A stretch of 64,000 bases of DNA from Erinaceus europaeus (GCF_950295315.1 NC_080177.1:78213096-78277095); one strand, 5' to 3'; positions 11,020 through 21,976 are shown, counted from the stretch's first letter. Notes: generated by a model from the sequence alone, not told the origin. Translations and numbers: made by a program.

Positions 11020-11885
11020 TCTTACAGATATGAATATTGGCAACAGAGAAGTGGAAATTCCCAGCTGGTTTGCAGTGGTAGGGACAATTGTGCAGGCTTT
11101 GAACTTGTAGATGGGTTCCCAATGCCCAATCCTAAGCTCTGGAGAAACCAAGTGACTTCAGGGTCACCTCATCTTAATATGGAGAAAGAATGGCTTCGCC
11201 ATCTCTCAGCTGTGAAGCCTACACTAGTTTGCTAGGGAGAGCATGGTCTGTCAGTCAAGAAGCCTCTCGCCATGTCCCACTGCTGGCTCTGTGTTTGTTG
11301 TGTAGTACAGACCGCGTAACTGTCTTTAAGATGTCTATAATCTCACTAGGTGGGGAGAGATAAGGAGGATGATAGGGGCCTTGCAAACACAGAGAGACAA
11401 TGAAGGAGTTCAGAGAAGGCAGGAACTGTACTGTTGGCAGAGACGAAGCAAGAGAACAACAGCCCTTGAACATCCTGTATAAGACCCGTCAGGGAAAGGA
11501 CCAAGGGCAAGAATTCCCGGCGGAAGGAACAACCTGAGCGAGTATTTTGCTGAGGTTCTAGATAAGGCTGCTTCTTCATAGATGCAGGAAGTGCAGAGGA
11601 GGATTCGCTAAGTAATTCACTCATTTGCTTTCCATCCAACCCAGCGTAGGGCATCCTCTGTGCTCCGCTTGGGGATGGAGCTCATGCAAGCCGTCTGCAC
11701 TTGGTACTGGGTTCAGACGGCCGGGCTCGTCAAGCAAGAGTGACTCAAGGCTCTGCTTGATCTCCCAGCTGCCTTCCTCTTGGTATGGAGATTCAGGACA
11801 CTGCAGTATGGAGTGTGGTGTGTCTCCCAAGGAGGGCACCAGGCCATGCCACAGACTGTCAGAAAGAACCGTACTCACCAGGCAA
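11020..11885. other. DPF3: Intron sequence without recognised repeat
   Basis: Nothing recognised. Open frames on both strands lack any familiar domain. Confidence 0.55.
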
Positions 11886-12381
11886 GAGAAATACCTGCAA
11901 TAGAAACAGGCTGGGGGTGTGGATCCATCTTCCAATTCTCGTGTCCAGTAGAGAAGCAATTGCAGAAGCCAGAACTCCAACCTTCTCTACCCCAAAAAGA
12001 ATTTTAGTCCTCACTCCCAGTGGGGAAAAATTGATAGGGGGAAGATGACCAGAGGGCTCTGAACGCCAACTCCATTAAGATCCAGAGAGAAGAGGAAAAA
12101 GGGAGGGACATTTGGATGGAGTGATAGGTGTGTGTGTTTTCTGGAAAGGAAGAGAAGACGGGATCTTATTAAAAAAACCACACTCAAATCTATACAAATA
12201 TAGACAGATGGTTGTAGAAATAACCGTTAGCCCACATCTGCAGCCTTAAGAGAACTGCGGTAGCTTCCAAAGGAGGGACTGGGGATTCAAAACTCTCGGT
12301 GGTGGGAATGGTGCAGAGTTAAACTCATTATCTTGTAATTTTGTAAATCAATATTACATCACTAATAAAATTTAAAAAAAG
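11886..12381 (+). mobile_element. L1-B 3' tail, long variant
   Basis: AGAAACAGGCTGGGGGTGTG through GAGAAGCAATTGCAGAAGCC to CATCACTAATAAAATTT plus A tail. About 190 bp in the middle are not in the short copies. Confidence 0.75.
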
Positions 12382-12825
12382 AGTCAAGTCTGCAGGACTG
12401 CTGGATGTCACCACTCCAGTGGGTGGAATTCACACGAGGTTGACCTAGGTGACCCCATGTCTACCCCGACCCCCGTGCTGTTTAGTGCAAAGCCGTGTGC
12501 GGTGTCTCTGTAGGTGTGGCTGCTGCAGCTGAGTGGACCTTGGATTTGTCAATAGTATCATCACTGTTGTCTTTGCTGGAAGAGTACAGAATGAGGGGCA
12601 AGAGCTGAAATTCCCCCCTCAGTCATAGCTTTTAATTATTATTTTTTTCATGTGCAGAAACACAATCTGAATCAGCCTGGCTTCCCTAACATAGTGTCAT
12701 GGACTGGGTGGGTGACTTAACAGATTTTTTATTTTTGTTTCTCACAGTTCTGGATGTCCATTTTTGTGGCTTACACACAACTACCTTCTTGCTGTATGCG
12801 ACAGAGAAAGAGAGAGAGAGACAGA
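12382..12825. other. DPF3: Intron sequence without recognised repeat
   Basis: Nothing recognised, apart from a short GA run just before 12826. Confidence 0.55.
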
Positions 12826-12917
12826 GATCATGGAGTGGAGGAGTCGGTAGGGGAGAGGAGATCATGGAGTGGAGGAGTCGGTAGGGGAGAGGAGATCATG
12901 GAGTGGAGGAGTTGGGA
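12826..12917 (+). repeat. Tandem repeat, 34-bp unit, about 2.7 copies
   Basis: Unit begins GATCATGGAGTGGAGGAGTC and continues GGTAGGGGAGAGGA. The first two copies are identical and the last is partial. Confidence 0.92.
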
Positions 12918-12940
12918 GGAAAAATGGAGAACTTCATTCA

Positions 12941-13099
12941 TTTTTTAAAGTTTTTTTTCAATTTATTTCACATTAGATAGAACTAGAGAGAGAGAGAGAG
13001 AGAGAGAGAGGCTAAAATACCACTCAGACACACAGGGTTTCAAACCAGAAACCTCACACATGAGTCTAGAACTGTTGATTGAGCTATCTTTCCAGCCCC
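12941..13099 (-). repeat. SINE-IV
   Basis: T-rich start, (GA)n tract, GGGTTTCAAACCAGAAACC (B-box side) and GATTGAGCTATCTTTCCAGC (A-box side). Confidence 0.65.
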
Positions 13100-13177
13100 A
13101 TTATTATTTTTAAAATTAATTTCTTTTTTCTTTTACCTTCTTTCTTCCCTACTTCTTCTTCTCTCTCTCTCTTTTTG

Positions 13178-13268
13178 CCTGAGTACTGCTCAGCTGTGAC
13201 TTACAGTGGTATTGGGGATTGAACCTGGGACCTTGGCACCTCAGACATGAACGTCCTTCTGCGTAACA
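13178..13268 (-). repeat. SINE-III fragment
   Basis: GAGTACTGCTCAGCTGTGAC, GGGGATTGAACCTGGGACC and CACCTCAGACATGAACG. The rest of the head is missing. Confidence 0.7.
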
Positions 13269-13269
13269 A

Positions 13270-14110
13270 TTTCTAAATATAATCATAGGGACAGGGTTCA
13301 GTGTAGAGTTGTTTTGCTGGAGGGAGCGAGGGAAACAATTCAATTCATTGCAAGCACTAAAATGGGCTCTGCTTCCAGAATCACAGAAGGGCCCAGGCCA
13401 CTCTGAAGGAAAGCGACCAGACTCCCTCACCTTCCATGTATGGCCCCGACCTGCTAGCTTTGAGACAAGGCTTTACCCGTCACAGTCAGCCATGTTGGAA
13501 TGCAAGCAGGAAGTTAGCTTATTGGTGTAGATGAGTTTCCATGTGTGCTTGTGGGTGGCTGTGGAAGTATTGAGGGAGACAGCAGGATTCAGGTGCCCAC
13601 AGAGAAAACAGAGAGGGGCCCCTGGGGAGGAAGGAGGAGCCAGAAGCCCTGCCACAGGTCTGGCTGCTTCATCTCTGCTTATCTTTGTTTATGGACACAG
13701 CTAGCTGTGAGGGGCCAAGGTCCTGCTTTCACAGCCAAAGGGGACTTGTGGCCATACAGAGGGGATGAGAAAGAGGAACAACTCCCCCAGATGTGAAAGA
13801 ATTCACTGGTAGGTGGGATGAAGGACAGGCTGGGTCAAGGACAACTTGCTCGGGCAATTCCTGTGAGGGTTGTGAGGCTGGGTTCCTCAGATGCCCACCC
13901 CCACCCCACCCCCAGTCCTAGAAGAACAGAGACACTGGAGAGGGAGCAGGTGAGGGTCTGCTTTGGGTTTTGTTTTTGAGGTGTGGCAGGGGGTCAGAAC
14001 AGAGGGCCAGAAGAGCACTGAGGTGGGCGGGAAGGGCTTCAGGCGTTTGAGCTAGAGGGCTGACCCTGGTGGATTTCTTGGGACAGTGTCTGTGGAGTCT
14101 GAGAGAGGAG

Positions 14111-14112
<2 letters not shown>
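13270..14112. other. DPF3: Intron sequence without recognised repeat
   Basis: Nothing recognised on either strand. Confidence 0.55.
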
Positions 14113-14178
<66 letters not shown>

Positions 14179-14193
14179 GAGAGAGAGAGAGAG
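14113..14193 (+). repeat. (TG)n(AG)n compound microsatellite
   Basis: About 17 TG units pass directly into an AG run with one interruption (GAACGAGA). Confidence 0.95.
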
Positions 14194-14200
14194 ATGAAAA

Positions 14201-14415
14201 GGAGCCAGGTGGTAGTACACCTGGTTGAGCACACGTTACAATGCACAAGGACCCAGGTTCAAGCCCCCAGCCCCACTTGCAGGGGGAAAACTTTGCAAGC
14301 AGTGAAGCAGGATTGCAGGTGTCTCTCTCTGTCTCCCTATCACCACCCCCTTCCCTCTCAATTTCTGGCTGTCTATGCAATAAATAAATAAAGACAATAA
14401 AAAGTTAAAAAAAAG
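14201..14415 (+). repeat. SINE-II, sense
   Basis: Head GGTAGTACACCTGGTTGAGC, B box GGTTCAAGCCCC, and tail AATAAATAAATAAAGACAAT. Confidence 0.9.
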
Positions 14416-14578
14416 AATAGGAAACCTTAGTAGTTAAAATAGCCCTGATTTTTTTTTTAAAGTCTGATTTTTAGAACTCTTAGGATTTGGAATTTATAGA
14501 CAAGATATCATATTAAATGATGTATTAATAAGAAAAAGTTTAAAAAAAAGAGATGAAAGCAGCGAAATCTAAGAGAAG

Positions 14579-14618
<40 letters not shown>

Positions 14619-15159
14619 TGAAAGGAGAACAGAGAATCCTGGAGGAGTTAAAGTGAGTTCTGAGACTCCCATGTGGCATGCCATTGGTGTGTCATTGTTT
14701 CCACCGAGACCCCTTTGTCCTCCTTAATCCATGTCTAAAGACAGACTCAAAGATGGCAGCCCCGATTCTGAGGCAGCAGCTCTGCTGGAGCTGTACCCAC
14801 CGTGGGATGGCCAAGGAGTCCTCACTCACAGAGCCTCCAGAGCCGGGCAGCCGGCCCTGCCCTAGGCCACGGGTTGTGGGGGCTCTCACTCTGGCAGAGA
14901 GCCCAGCAATTTGTTCCCCCTGCCTTTTCTGCTTCTGATTACAACCTCAAGGACCCTCAAGTAAGCTGTTGATGAGAATATCACTCTCTTCCGCCTTGTG
15001 CCAGCTTTTTCTAGCCCGGGGCATGTATTATCGCCTGGTAGTCCGGCTCCCTTGTTTGGGACGCATAGTTGGTGCCTGACTCAGAGTGGGCATGCTGGTC
15101 ACCATGCTCCAGCGGGAGCCGTTACTGCCAGCCAATCCCTGCTCTGCCTTTTGCAACTT
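14416..15159. other. DPF3: Intron sequence; short (TG)(AG) repeat
   Basis: Contains a second small TG/AG microsatellite near 14579-14618. Otherwise nothing recognised. Confidence 0.55.
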
Positions 15160-15458
15160 CCTTCCTTCCTTCCTTCCTTGCTGGGGCTTGTTGCTGGCAC
15201 TATGAATCCACTGCTTCTGGCGGCCATGTCACCCTTTCCTTTTTTTTTTTTCATTCTATTTTATTTTTATTTGACAGGACAGAGAAATTGAGAGGGGAGG
15301 GGGGAAAAAGAGGGGTGGGGAGAGAAAGATAAGACACCTGCAGACCTGCCTCACCTCTCATGAAGTGTCCTCCCTGCAGGTGGGGAGCAGGGGCTTGAAC
15401 CCAGATCCTTGTGCGTGGTGATATGTGCACTTCAGTGAGCATGCCACCATCTGGCCTC
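15160..15458 (-). repeat. SINE-IL, diverged
   Basis: CTGGGGCTTGTTGCTGGCAC (extension), then the AGAGAAATTGAGAGGGGAGG body and a head ending CATGCCACCATCTGGCC. Confidence 0.8.
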
Positions 15459-15493
15459 TGGCTTTTACAGTTTTAATACAAATATCATAGGAT

Positions 15494-15559
15494 TCTTTCC
15501 TTCCTTCCTTCCTTCCTTCCTTCCTTCCTTCCTTCCTTCCTTCCTTCCTTCCATCCATC
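15494..15559 (+). repeat. (CCTT)n microsatellite
   Basis: Sixteen or so uninterrupted TTCC units, then CCATCCATCC. Confidence 0.97.
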
Positions 15560-15587
15560 CAGAAATACCTTGTAGAAAAGGATATAT

Positions 15588-15868
15588 AGGTAGTCGGGCG
15601 GTAGCTCAGTGGGGTAAGCACACATGGCGCGAAGCGCAAGGACCGGCGTAAGGATCCCGGCTCCCCACCTGCAGGGGAGTCGCTTCACAGGCGGTGAAGT
15701 AGGTCTGCAGGTGTCTGTCTTCCTCTCCCCCCTCTGTCTTCTCCTCTCTCCATTTCTCTCTGTCCTATCCAACAATGATGACATCAATAACAATGATAAT
15801 AACTACAACAATAAAAAGCCAATAAGGGCAACAAAAGGGAATAAATAAATTAAAAGAAAAGAAAAGAA
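15588..15868 (+). repeat. SINE-I with deleted B box
   Basis: Head GGGCGGTAGCTCAGTGGGGT is intact, but GGATCCCGG joins directly to CTCCCCACC, so the B box is lost. Unlikely to be transcribed by pol III. Confidence 0.9.
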
Positions 15869-15871
15869 TAT

Positions 15872-16076
15872 TTGTTGGCTGAGTAGAGTGAACACAGTAC
15901 AGTGCACAAGGACCCAGGTGTAAGCTCCAGGTCCACACCTGCAAGAGGAAGGTTCACAAATGGTTAAGGCAGTGTTGCAGCTGTCTCTCTCTCCCTCCTC
16001 TCTCTCTCTTCGCTATTGATTTCTCTCAGTTTCTATTCAATAATAATTATTAATAATAACCTATAAAAAATAAAAG
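15872..16076 (+). repeat. SINE-II-like, diverged
   Basis: GTACAGTGCACAAGGACCC then CCACACCTGCAAGAGGAAGG and a TC-rich, A-tailed end. Confidence 0.7.
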
Positions 16077-16718
16077 GCCGTTTGTCTACTTGCTTGTTTC
16101 ACTGACTTTCCACAGTCAGGAAGACCTGACCATCAGTTTTCTTCCAGAAAACAGAGCAGATTCTGGAAAGATTTTTGGCAAGTGAGCTTCTGGGGAACTG
16201 CTACTGCTTGAATTTATCCAGAAGGGTAAAGTTTCTTTTTTCCTCCAAGGCCTTGAAAAAGTCTTTCAAACTTGTGTTTTCAAATCTGCCAATGCCTGGT
16301 CTGTTTAAAAGTGACTTCCCTGGAGAGGATGGCAGAGAGGGTGTTGAATGTCATGCCCCCCCTCCAGCTTCCATCTTTAATCTGGTTGTCCCTGTCTTTT
16401 CTGTTTATATAAGAGAGGTATCATTCACACGAAGCTTACATTTAAAAATACACATTTGCCCTTCTCATGCCTGTTCCTAGCAACGGCTCATGTCATGAAA
16501 ATGGAAAGTATTTAAGATGAAACGAGTTTCTAGCCTGCGACTTTGTTTTAACTTTATCCTTCTCTTTGGTGTGGGGTGCAGATTTGGCCAACTTCACATT
16601 TCCTTTTCAGCAAGTCCCTCTCTTTGGTATTGAAGCTGCTGCAAGAGAGTTATGAACATATCAGGGAAAAGTCTACGTTGGGATCCTACCGTTGACTTTT
16701 TGTGTATTGGCTTCCAGA
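16077..16718. promoter_or_regulatory. DPF3: Repeat-free intron block, weak candidate element
   Basis: About 640 bp without repeats. 16470-16560 (CATGTCATGAAAATGGAAAG onward) is low-CpG and non-repetitive. No specific regulatory site can be claimed. Confidence 0.2.
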
Positions 16719-17750
16719 TTTCTTTCTTGGGAGGTTTATGGTTTACAGCATAATTGTTGACACATGGCTACAGTTTCTCATCCCACCTAGATAGGTGTCT
16801 ACAAAACACTCTCACCCCCCAAATTAGGCCCCTCATCATGTACCAGGACCTGAACTCCCTGCTGTTCCTCTTGAACCTTTCTCCCTGCTTCCTTCCCCAG
16901 AGTCCTTTGCTTTGTTGCAATACACCCAACCAGTCCAAGTTTGACTTTATGTTTCCCCTTCTGATCTTTTTTCTTAAGTTCTGCCCATGAGTGACATCAT
17001 CCCATATTCATCCTTCTCTTTCTGGCTGATCTCACTTCACACGATTCCTTCAAGTTCCATGTAAGAGAGGTGAAATAGGTGACTTTATCATTCTTGATAG
17101 CTGAGTAGTATTCCATTGTGTACATAGACCACAACTTGCTCAGCCACTCATCTGTTGTTGGACACCTGGGTTGCTTCCAGGTTTTGGCTATTACAAATTG
17201 TGCTGCTATGAACATATGTGTACACAGATCTTTTTGGATGGATGTGTTGGGTTCCTTAGGATATATCCCCAGGAGAAGAATTGCAGGATCATAGGGTAGG
17301 TCCATTTCTAGCCTTCTGAGAGTTCTCCGGACTGCTCTCCACAGAGGCTGGGCCAGTTAACATTCTACTAGCAGTGTAAAAGGGTTCTTTTACCTTTGCA
17401 ACTTCTCCAATGTTTGTTATTATTGTCCTTTCTGATGTTTGACAGTCTCACAGAAGTGACATGGCATCTCATTGTTGTCTTGATTTGCATTTCTCTGACC
17501 ATCAGTGACTTGCAGCATTCTCTTCATAGTCTATCGGCCCTTTAGATCTCTTCTTTGCTGGACATTCTGTCCATAGCTTCTCCCCACTTCTGGATGGGTT
17601 TTTGTTGTTGCTGCTGCTGGGTTTGGTGAGTCTTCATATATTTTGGTTATTGACCTTTTGTCTGGTGTATTACATAAAAAGATTCTCTCCTATTCTGCTA
17701 GTTTGTTTTGAAGGTGGGAACTCTCCTCTCTTTTCAGTGGACTTTCATGT
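16719..17750 (-). mobile_element. LINE-1 3' fragment with ORF2 C-terminus
   Basis: Antisense to DPF3. Reading the minus strand, the frame ending at 16997 encodes the L1 ORF2 C-terminal region: YDPAILLLGIYPKEP, then MFIAAQFVIAKTWKQPRCP, then WSMYTMEYYSAIKND, all hallmarks of mammalian L1. The reverse transcriptase catalytic core is not present. Right of 17305 the sequence still looks like L1 in antisense (TTGATTTGCATTTCTCTGAC; GTTATTGACCTTTTGTCTGG), so the element is 5'-truncated near 17750. The 3' UTR (16719-16990) resembles the L1-A tail, including GTACCAGGACCTGAACTCC. This ties the short L1-A copies to LINE-1. Dead fragment. Confidence 0.92.
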
Positions 17751-17780
17751 GTTGTTATTATTATTATTATTATTATTTTT

Positions 17781-18448
17781 CTAGACCCGATTTCTTGGAT
17801 TCTCTGTCCGGAGAATTTCTGGAGTTGCAATAGTTAACATCTTTCTTGGCAGTCTGTCAAGAGACCGTGGGAAACCAGATAGCTGCTTCTCACATGGAAC
17901 ACCTCTGTTGTGTGTACTCGTGGGTTTTCATCAGCATGGTGTGGCCGGCTACCATTCCACGGGGGTGGGGGGACATTGGAGTAGCCACTGGAGGGGCTGT
18001 GGGTTCTTTTGCACTGGCTGCCCTGCCCTGAGCGTTCTCTCACACTGAGCTGCCTAGCCTTAGCTGAGGAGCTCTTTAGGCTCCTGGGACATAGATGTGA
18101 ATCCTTTGCAGGCAACGCTTCTTTAGTTTTGATCAATCTCATGGTCCTTGTTACTAGCTTTGATTACATCAGCTTATGTGCTGTTCAGTTTTATAGCATT
18201 TTAATGGGCTTTCATTCCCCCCTCCCCAATTCATTTCCCACTGTGTGACTATTATAATTTGATTACAGTTTGGTTTTGCAACTGCTAAGATGCTTTCTGA
18301 GCACATATGCCTTTCTTGTGAGACTGAAGCTGTTCAAAGGTGAAAAGGGGGGCAAAAGACTTTTTTTTTCCTGAGGAATGTCGACAAGTAGTTTTCAAAA
18401 GGTGTCTCAGGAGCTTAAGTGGTTATATCTGGAATAAGGCATTTGACG
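17781..18448. promoter_or_regulatory. DPF3: Repeat-free intron block, weak candidate element
   Basis: No repeat seen. 18240-18340 (TTTGATTACAGTTTGGTTTT, then a CTAAGATGCTTTCTGAGC segment) looks like non-decayed unique sequence. Function is inference. Confidence 0.25.
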
Positions 18449-18560
18449 TAGGGCAGGGGAGATAGCATAGTAGGTTATGCAAAAAGACTTCCTTATGTGT
18501 CAAAGTCTCAGGTCCAATCTTCCTGCATCAACATAAGTCAGACCTGAGCAGCACTCTGGT

Positions 18561-18592
<32 letters not shown>

Positions 18593-18604
18593 GAAAAGAA
18601 AAAG
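18449..18604 (+). repeat. SINE-III, sense
   Basis: GGGGAGATAGCATAGTAGGT head, AAGTCTCAGGTCCAATC B-box region, then an A-rich AAAAG tail. Confidence 0.75.
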
Positions 18605-18659
18605 AGACTTGCTTTAATCTCTGCCCTATTGCTATCAACATCTTTAAAAAGGAGTAGGA

Positions 18660-18874
18660 TCAACACCCATGTTCAGGGGGAAGCAATTTCAGAAGCCAGA
18701 CCTTCCACCTTCTGCAACCCACAATGACCCTGGGTCCATGCTCCCAGAGGGATAGAGAATGGGAAAGCTATCAGGGAGGGGATGGGATATGGAGTTCTAG
18801 TGGTGGGGATTGTGTGGTGTTGTACCCCTCTTATCCTATGGTTTTTGTCAGTGTTTCCTTTTTATAAACAAAAA

Positions 18875-18907
<33 letters not shown>
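18660..18907 (+). mobile_element. L1-B 3' tail with target duplication
   Basis: CAACACCCATGTTCAGGGGG to an (AAAT)n tail. Flanked by AAAAGGAGTAGGA at 18647-18659 and 18908-18920. The clean duplication shows the copy was mobilised as a 5'-truncated, A-tailed unit. Confidence 0.9.
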
Positions 18908-18909
<2 letters not shown>

Positions 18910-18940
18910 AAGGAGTAGGAGTAGAGAAAAACCCATTTAA

Positions 18941-19148
18941 GGGACTAGGCAGCAGTCCACCCGGTTAAGCACACATATTACCATGCACAAGGATACTGGT
19001 TTGAGCCCCAGCTCCCCACCTGCAGGAAAGACATTTCATGAGCAGTGAAGCAGGTCTGCAGATGTCTATCTTTTCCTCTCTCTATCTCCCCATACCTCTT
19101 AATTTCTCCCTGTCCTATCTAATAAAATAGAAGAAAAAACAAGAAAAT
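18941..19148 (+). repeat. SINE-I/II type, sense
   Basis: GGCAGCAGTCCACCCGGTTA head, TACTGGTTTGAGCCCC B box, and tail AATAAAATAGAAGAAAA. Confidence 0.82.
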
Positions 19149-19204
19149 CTCATTTAAAAAGTTTGTTTTCTTTATCCTTCCAAATATCTTAGCTAAGAAA
19201 TATG

Positions 19205-19320
19205 GTTTTTTTTGTTTTTTATTTTTATTTTATTTTATTTTATCTCTAGGGTTATCACTGGGGCTCAGTGCCTGCAGTACAAATCCGCTGCTTCTGGAGG
19301 CCATTTTTTCCATTATGTTG

Positions 19321-19351
<31 letters not shown>

Positions 19352-19574
19352 ATAAGACAGAGAGAAATGGAAAGAGAAATGGAGAGGGGAGGGGGAGACA
19401 GACAGAGAGAGAGAGAGATAGAGAGAGAAAGACAGACACCTGCAGACCTGCTTTACCACTTGTGAAGCAACCCCCCTGCAGGTGGGGAGCTGGGGGTTCA
19501 AACTGGGATCCTTACACTGATCCTTGCGCTTCGTGCCATGTGCACTTAACCCACTGCACTACCACCTGGACCCC
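19205..19574 (-). repeat. SINE-IL with target duplication
   Basis: Full long form. AGAAATATG at 19196-19204 is repeated at 19575-19583. Confidence 0.9.
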
Positions 19575-19583
19575 AGAAATATG

Positions 19584-20249
19584 TTATTTTGAACTTAGAG
19601 ACTTCTCGTTCTGATTTTGGTTTCTTCAAGCCTACGCAGACAGGACACAAAAGGGACATTCATAATGTCGACTCAGTCTGGCTACTTGACTCTCTTGGCC
19701 CTGCTGTCCCTGTGGTCCCTCCTCGTCACAACTTCTCCTCGCCCTCCCTCCCAGGAAGCTCAGGTTTACCTGGCAGAAGCTCTGTTGCTGCCACTCTTGT
19801 TTCTTTGAGCTATTTACGAGCCTCTAGCACATGCTTATCTTATACCTGTATAAGTATTTGATCTCTTTGCTCACTTTTATGATTTACATGGGGTTAGCAG
19901 CGTTTTAATTTTGTCTTTGAAAAGAGCATTGCTTTGTAATTAGTAGCATAATCACATGTCCATTATACTAAAAATTCAGGAACATAAAATTTATTATGCT
20001 TAATAAGATCACCACTCCAATAAACCAGAAAAGTATTTCGATTTGTGTTTTCAATCCCAGGAATTGAGTTATTTTGAATCCATAATTCAACTATTATTAT
20101 TTTAAATGTTTCTTTTTGTTTTTCCGCAGAAAACTTTTTATCTGATTATGCGATTTAAAAGATCGCTGTATCTCCCTTTTCATCCCCCACTTATAAAAAA
20201 TCTTTCACAAAAAGCTCTATTTCTTCTGTTAAATCTTTGTTTTTAGCTT
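19584..20249. promoter_or_regulatory. DPF3: AT-rich repeat-free block, candidate element
   Basis: About 660 bp without repeats. Contains GCTTTGTAATTAGTAGCATA and other TAAT cores of the homeodomain type. Regulatory function is inferred from composition only. Confidence 0.3.
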
Positions 20250-20325
20250 TATGTAACGTTGGGTGTTGAACCAAGAGCCTAACACATACAAGTCATGTGC
20301 TATGCCACTGAGCTAAATTCCTACC
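20250..20325 (-). repeat. Old tRNA-like SINE head
   Basis: On the minus strand it reads TTTAGCTCAGTGGCATAGC (A box) and CTTGGTTCAACACCC (B box). Different from SINE-I to SINE-IV. It has no tRNA fold, so it is not a tRNA gene. Confidence 0.55.
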
Positions 20326-20332
20326 TCCTTTT

Positions 20333-20466
20333 CTTTTTTTATTAGTGATTTAATATTGATTTTCAAAATTACAAAATAACAGGTGTACAACTCCATGCCA
20401 TTCCCACCACCAGAGTTCTGAATCCCCATTCCCTCCATTGGATGCTACAGCAGTTTTCTATGGATC
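20333..20466 (-). mobile_element. L1-B, left part of split copy
   Basis: TTATTAGTGATTTAATATTG to CCATTGGATGCTACAGCAG, then interrupted by a sense L1-B. Confidence 0.8.
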
Positions 20467-20476
20467 GAAAAAAATT

Positions 20477-20878
20477 GGGGCTTTATATGTTAACATTTTT
20501 TTCAGCCACTAGGTTCCAGATGCTACCATGATGCCAACTGGACCTCCCTGGTCAGACGACCCCACCAATGTGTCCTGGAGCCCCAGTTCCCCAGAGCCCT
20601 GTCTCACTAGGGAAAGAGAGAGGCAGACTGGGAGTATGAATCGACCTGCCAACACCCATGTTCAGTGGAGAAGCAATTGCAGAAGCCAGACCTTCCACCT
20701 TCTGCAACCCCATAATGATCCTGGGTCCATGCTCCCAGAGGGTTAAAGAACAGGAAAGCTATCAGGGGAGGAGATGGGAATTGTGTTCTGGTAGTGGGAA
20801 TTGTGTGGAGTTATACCCCTCTTATCCTACGGTTTTGTCAGTATTTCCTTTTATAAATAAAAATTAACTAAAAAAATT
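20477..20878 (+). mobile_element. L1-B inserted into an antisense L1-B
   Basis: GGCTTTATATGTTAACA to TTATAAATAAAAATTAAC. Lies between the two parts of an opposite-strand copy and makes a large inverted repeat with them. Confidence 0.85.
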
Positions 20879-20883
20879 TCAGG

Positions 20884-21185
20884 GGGGCAGTGGGGTGGAG
20901 AAGGTGGGAAGTCTGTCTCCACTGGACATGGATGAGGGCAGGTCGATCCACACCCCCAGCTTATTTCTCTCTTTCCCTACTGGGGCAGGGCTCTGAGGAG
21001 GTGGGGTTCCAGGACACATTGGTGAGGTTGCCTTCTCAGGGAAGTCGGGATGGAATCATGATAGTACCTGCAACTTGGTGTGGCTGAAAGGCTGCAAGAT
21101 AGAAAGCAGGACAAAATGGTTAATGAACAGGGACCAAAAAGTAGGAACAGAGCAAATGAAAATAGGGCTCTTAGACTCACCTCTT
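20884..21185 (-). mobile_element. L1-B, right part of split copy
   Basis: GTGGAGAAGGTGGGAAGTCT to the AAAGTAGGAACAGAGCAAAT region. Continues the unit begun at 20333. Confidence 0.8.
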
Positions 21186-21660
21186 CTTGAAGTGTTTATG
21201 TGGTGTGTATCTCTTGTATCATAATAGAAATCTGCTCATCTGTGGCGGTGCTTAGAGTTCACTCTAGAGTGAGTGAGAACCTGTACTGGTGACCTCTGCG
21301 GACCCAGCCTGCCTCATGGGGCTTGCAGACTCTGGGGCCTACTATTGTTTAGGTCCCATCCAGGACATTATTCTGTAGCGACTGCCAACCTGGAATAGAG
21401 TTTTCCACTTTCCAGAACAGGGAAACATTTCACAAAGGCCACCTTCACAGTTGGTTTATTCCTGGGGTCCTATGCTTTTGGATAAAGGGGTTTCCAAGCT
21501 CCCTGGTAGGCTTGGTATAGGAAAGTAAACTGACGTGGAGCTAGTTCTATTTCTTGGCCAAGCTCTTGGTACTCACAGACCTTGGTCTTTCTTGCTGTAA
21601 CATCTTCCCAGGGAGCCGTGTTGGTGGCATCCGTTTCTCTTGCACTGTGTGTTGGTTTAG
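21186..21660. other. DPF3: Unique intron sequence upstream of exon 2
   Basis: No repeat seen in the roughly 475 bp before the exon 2 acceptor region. Confidence 0.6.
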
Positions 21661-21695
21661 TGAGGACTCATGAACTCTTCTCTGTCTCTTGGCAG
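21661..21695 (+). promoter_or_regulatory. DPF3: Exon 2 splice acceptor
   Basis: Pyrimidine-rich CTCTTCTCTGTCTCTTGGCAG directly before the exon; a plausible branch point lies in GGACTCATGAAC. Confidence 0.9.
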
Positions 21696-21856
21696 GCTCG
21701 GAGACCAGTTCTATAAGGAAGCCATCGAGCACTGTCGGAGTTATAACTCAAGGCTGTGTGCGGAGCGCAGCGTGCGGCTCCCCTTTCTGGACTCGCAGAC
21801 CGGGGTGGCTCAGAACAACTGCTACATCTGGATGGAGAAGAGGCACCGAGGCCCAG
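21696..21856 (+). CDS. DPF3: DPF3 exon 2 (BAF45C N-terminal domain)
   Basis: DPF3 is a subunit of the BAF (SWI/SNF) nuclear chromatin-remodelling complex. Its C-terminal tandem PHD fingers, outside this window, read acetylated and methylated histone H3. This 161-bp exon begins with the last base of a split codon (phase 2) and encodes 53 full codons, [16 protein letters not shown] at the start and [12 protein letters not shown] at the end, then one base of a glycine codon. They fall at about residues 12-64 of the N-terminal DPF domain. DPF3 is preferred over its paralogues: DPF2 has GEQYYKDAMEQC and DPF1 has GEDFYREAIEHC at the same place, and this exon has [12 protein letters not shown] (family knowledge from memory). 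The exon has no frameshift or stop. Its flanks are a good acceptor and a GTGAGC donor. Because its phases differ (2 in, 1 out), skipping it would shift the frame. Confidence 0.97.
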
Positions 21857-21862
21857 GTGAGC
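21857..21862 (+). promoter_or_regulatory. DPF3: Exon 2 splice donor
   Basis: CCCAG|GTGAGC, close to consensus. Confidence 0.95.
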
Positions 21863-21976
21863 TCCGTGTTTGGCAGGAAAGCAGTGGTGCAGACTTTGGC
21901 TGGAATTCGAGTGGCCTGGGTGGGGGTAAGGTGGGTGCTCTAGGGCATCTGTGAACTCTTTAAGAAATGCAGACTT

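Larger units (their letters stand above)
1..21695 (+). other. DPF3: DPF3 intron 1, 3' part
   Basis: This is the intron that ends at the exon 2 acceptor. Exon 1 should encode only about the first eleven residues. I saw no such short coding start and no CpG-rich promoter in this stretch, so exon 1 probably lies left of the window. The intron is filled with SINE and L1 copies, most of them antisense to the gene, and has one assembly gap. Confidence 0.85.

Noticed and set aside
12826..12917. CRISPR-like array
   Set aside because: Adjacent direct repeats without spacers in a mammalian intron; simple tandem duplication.
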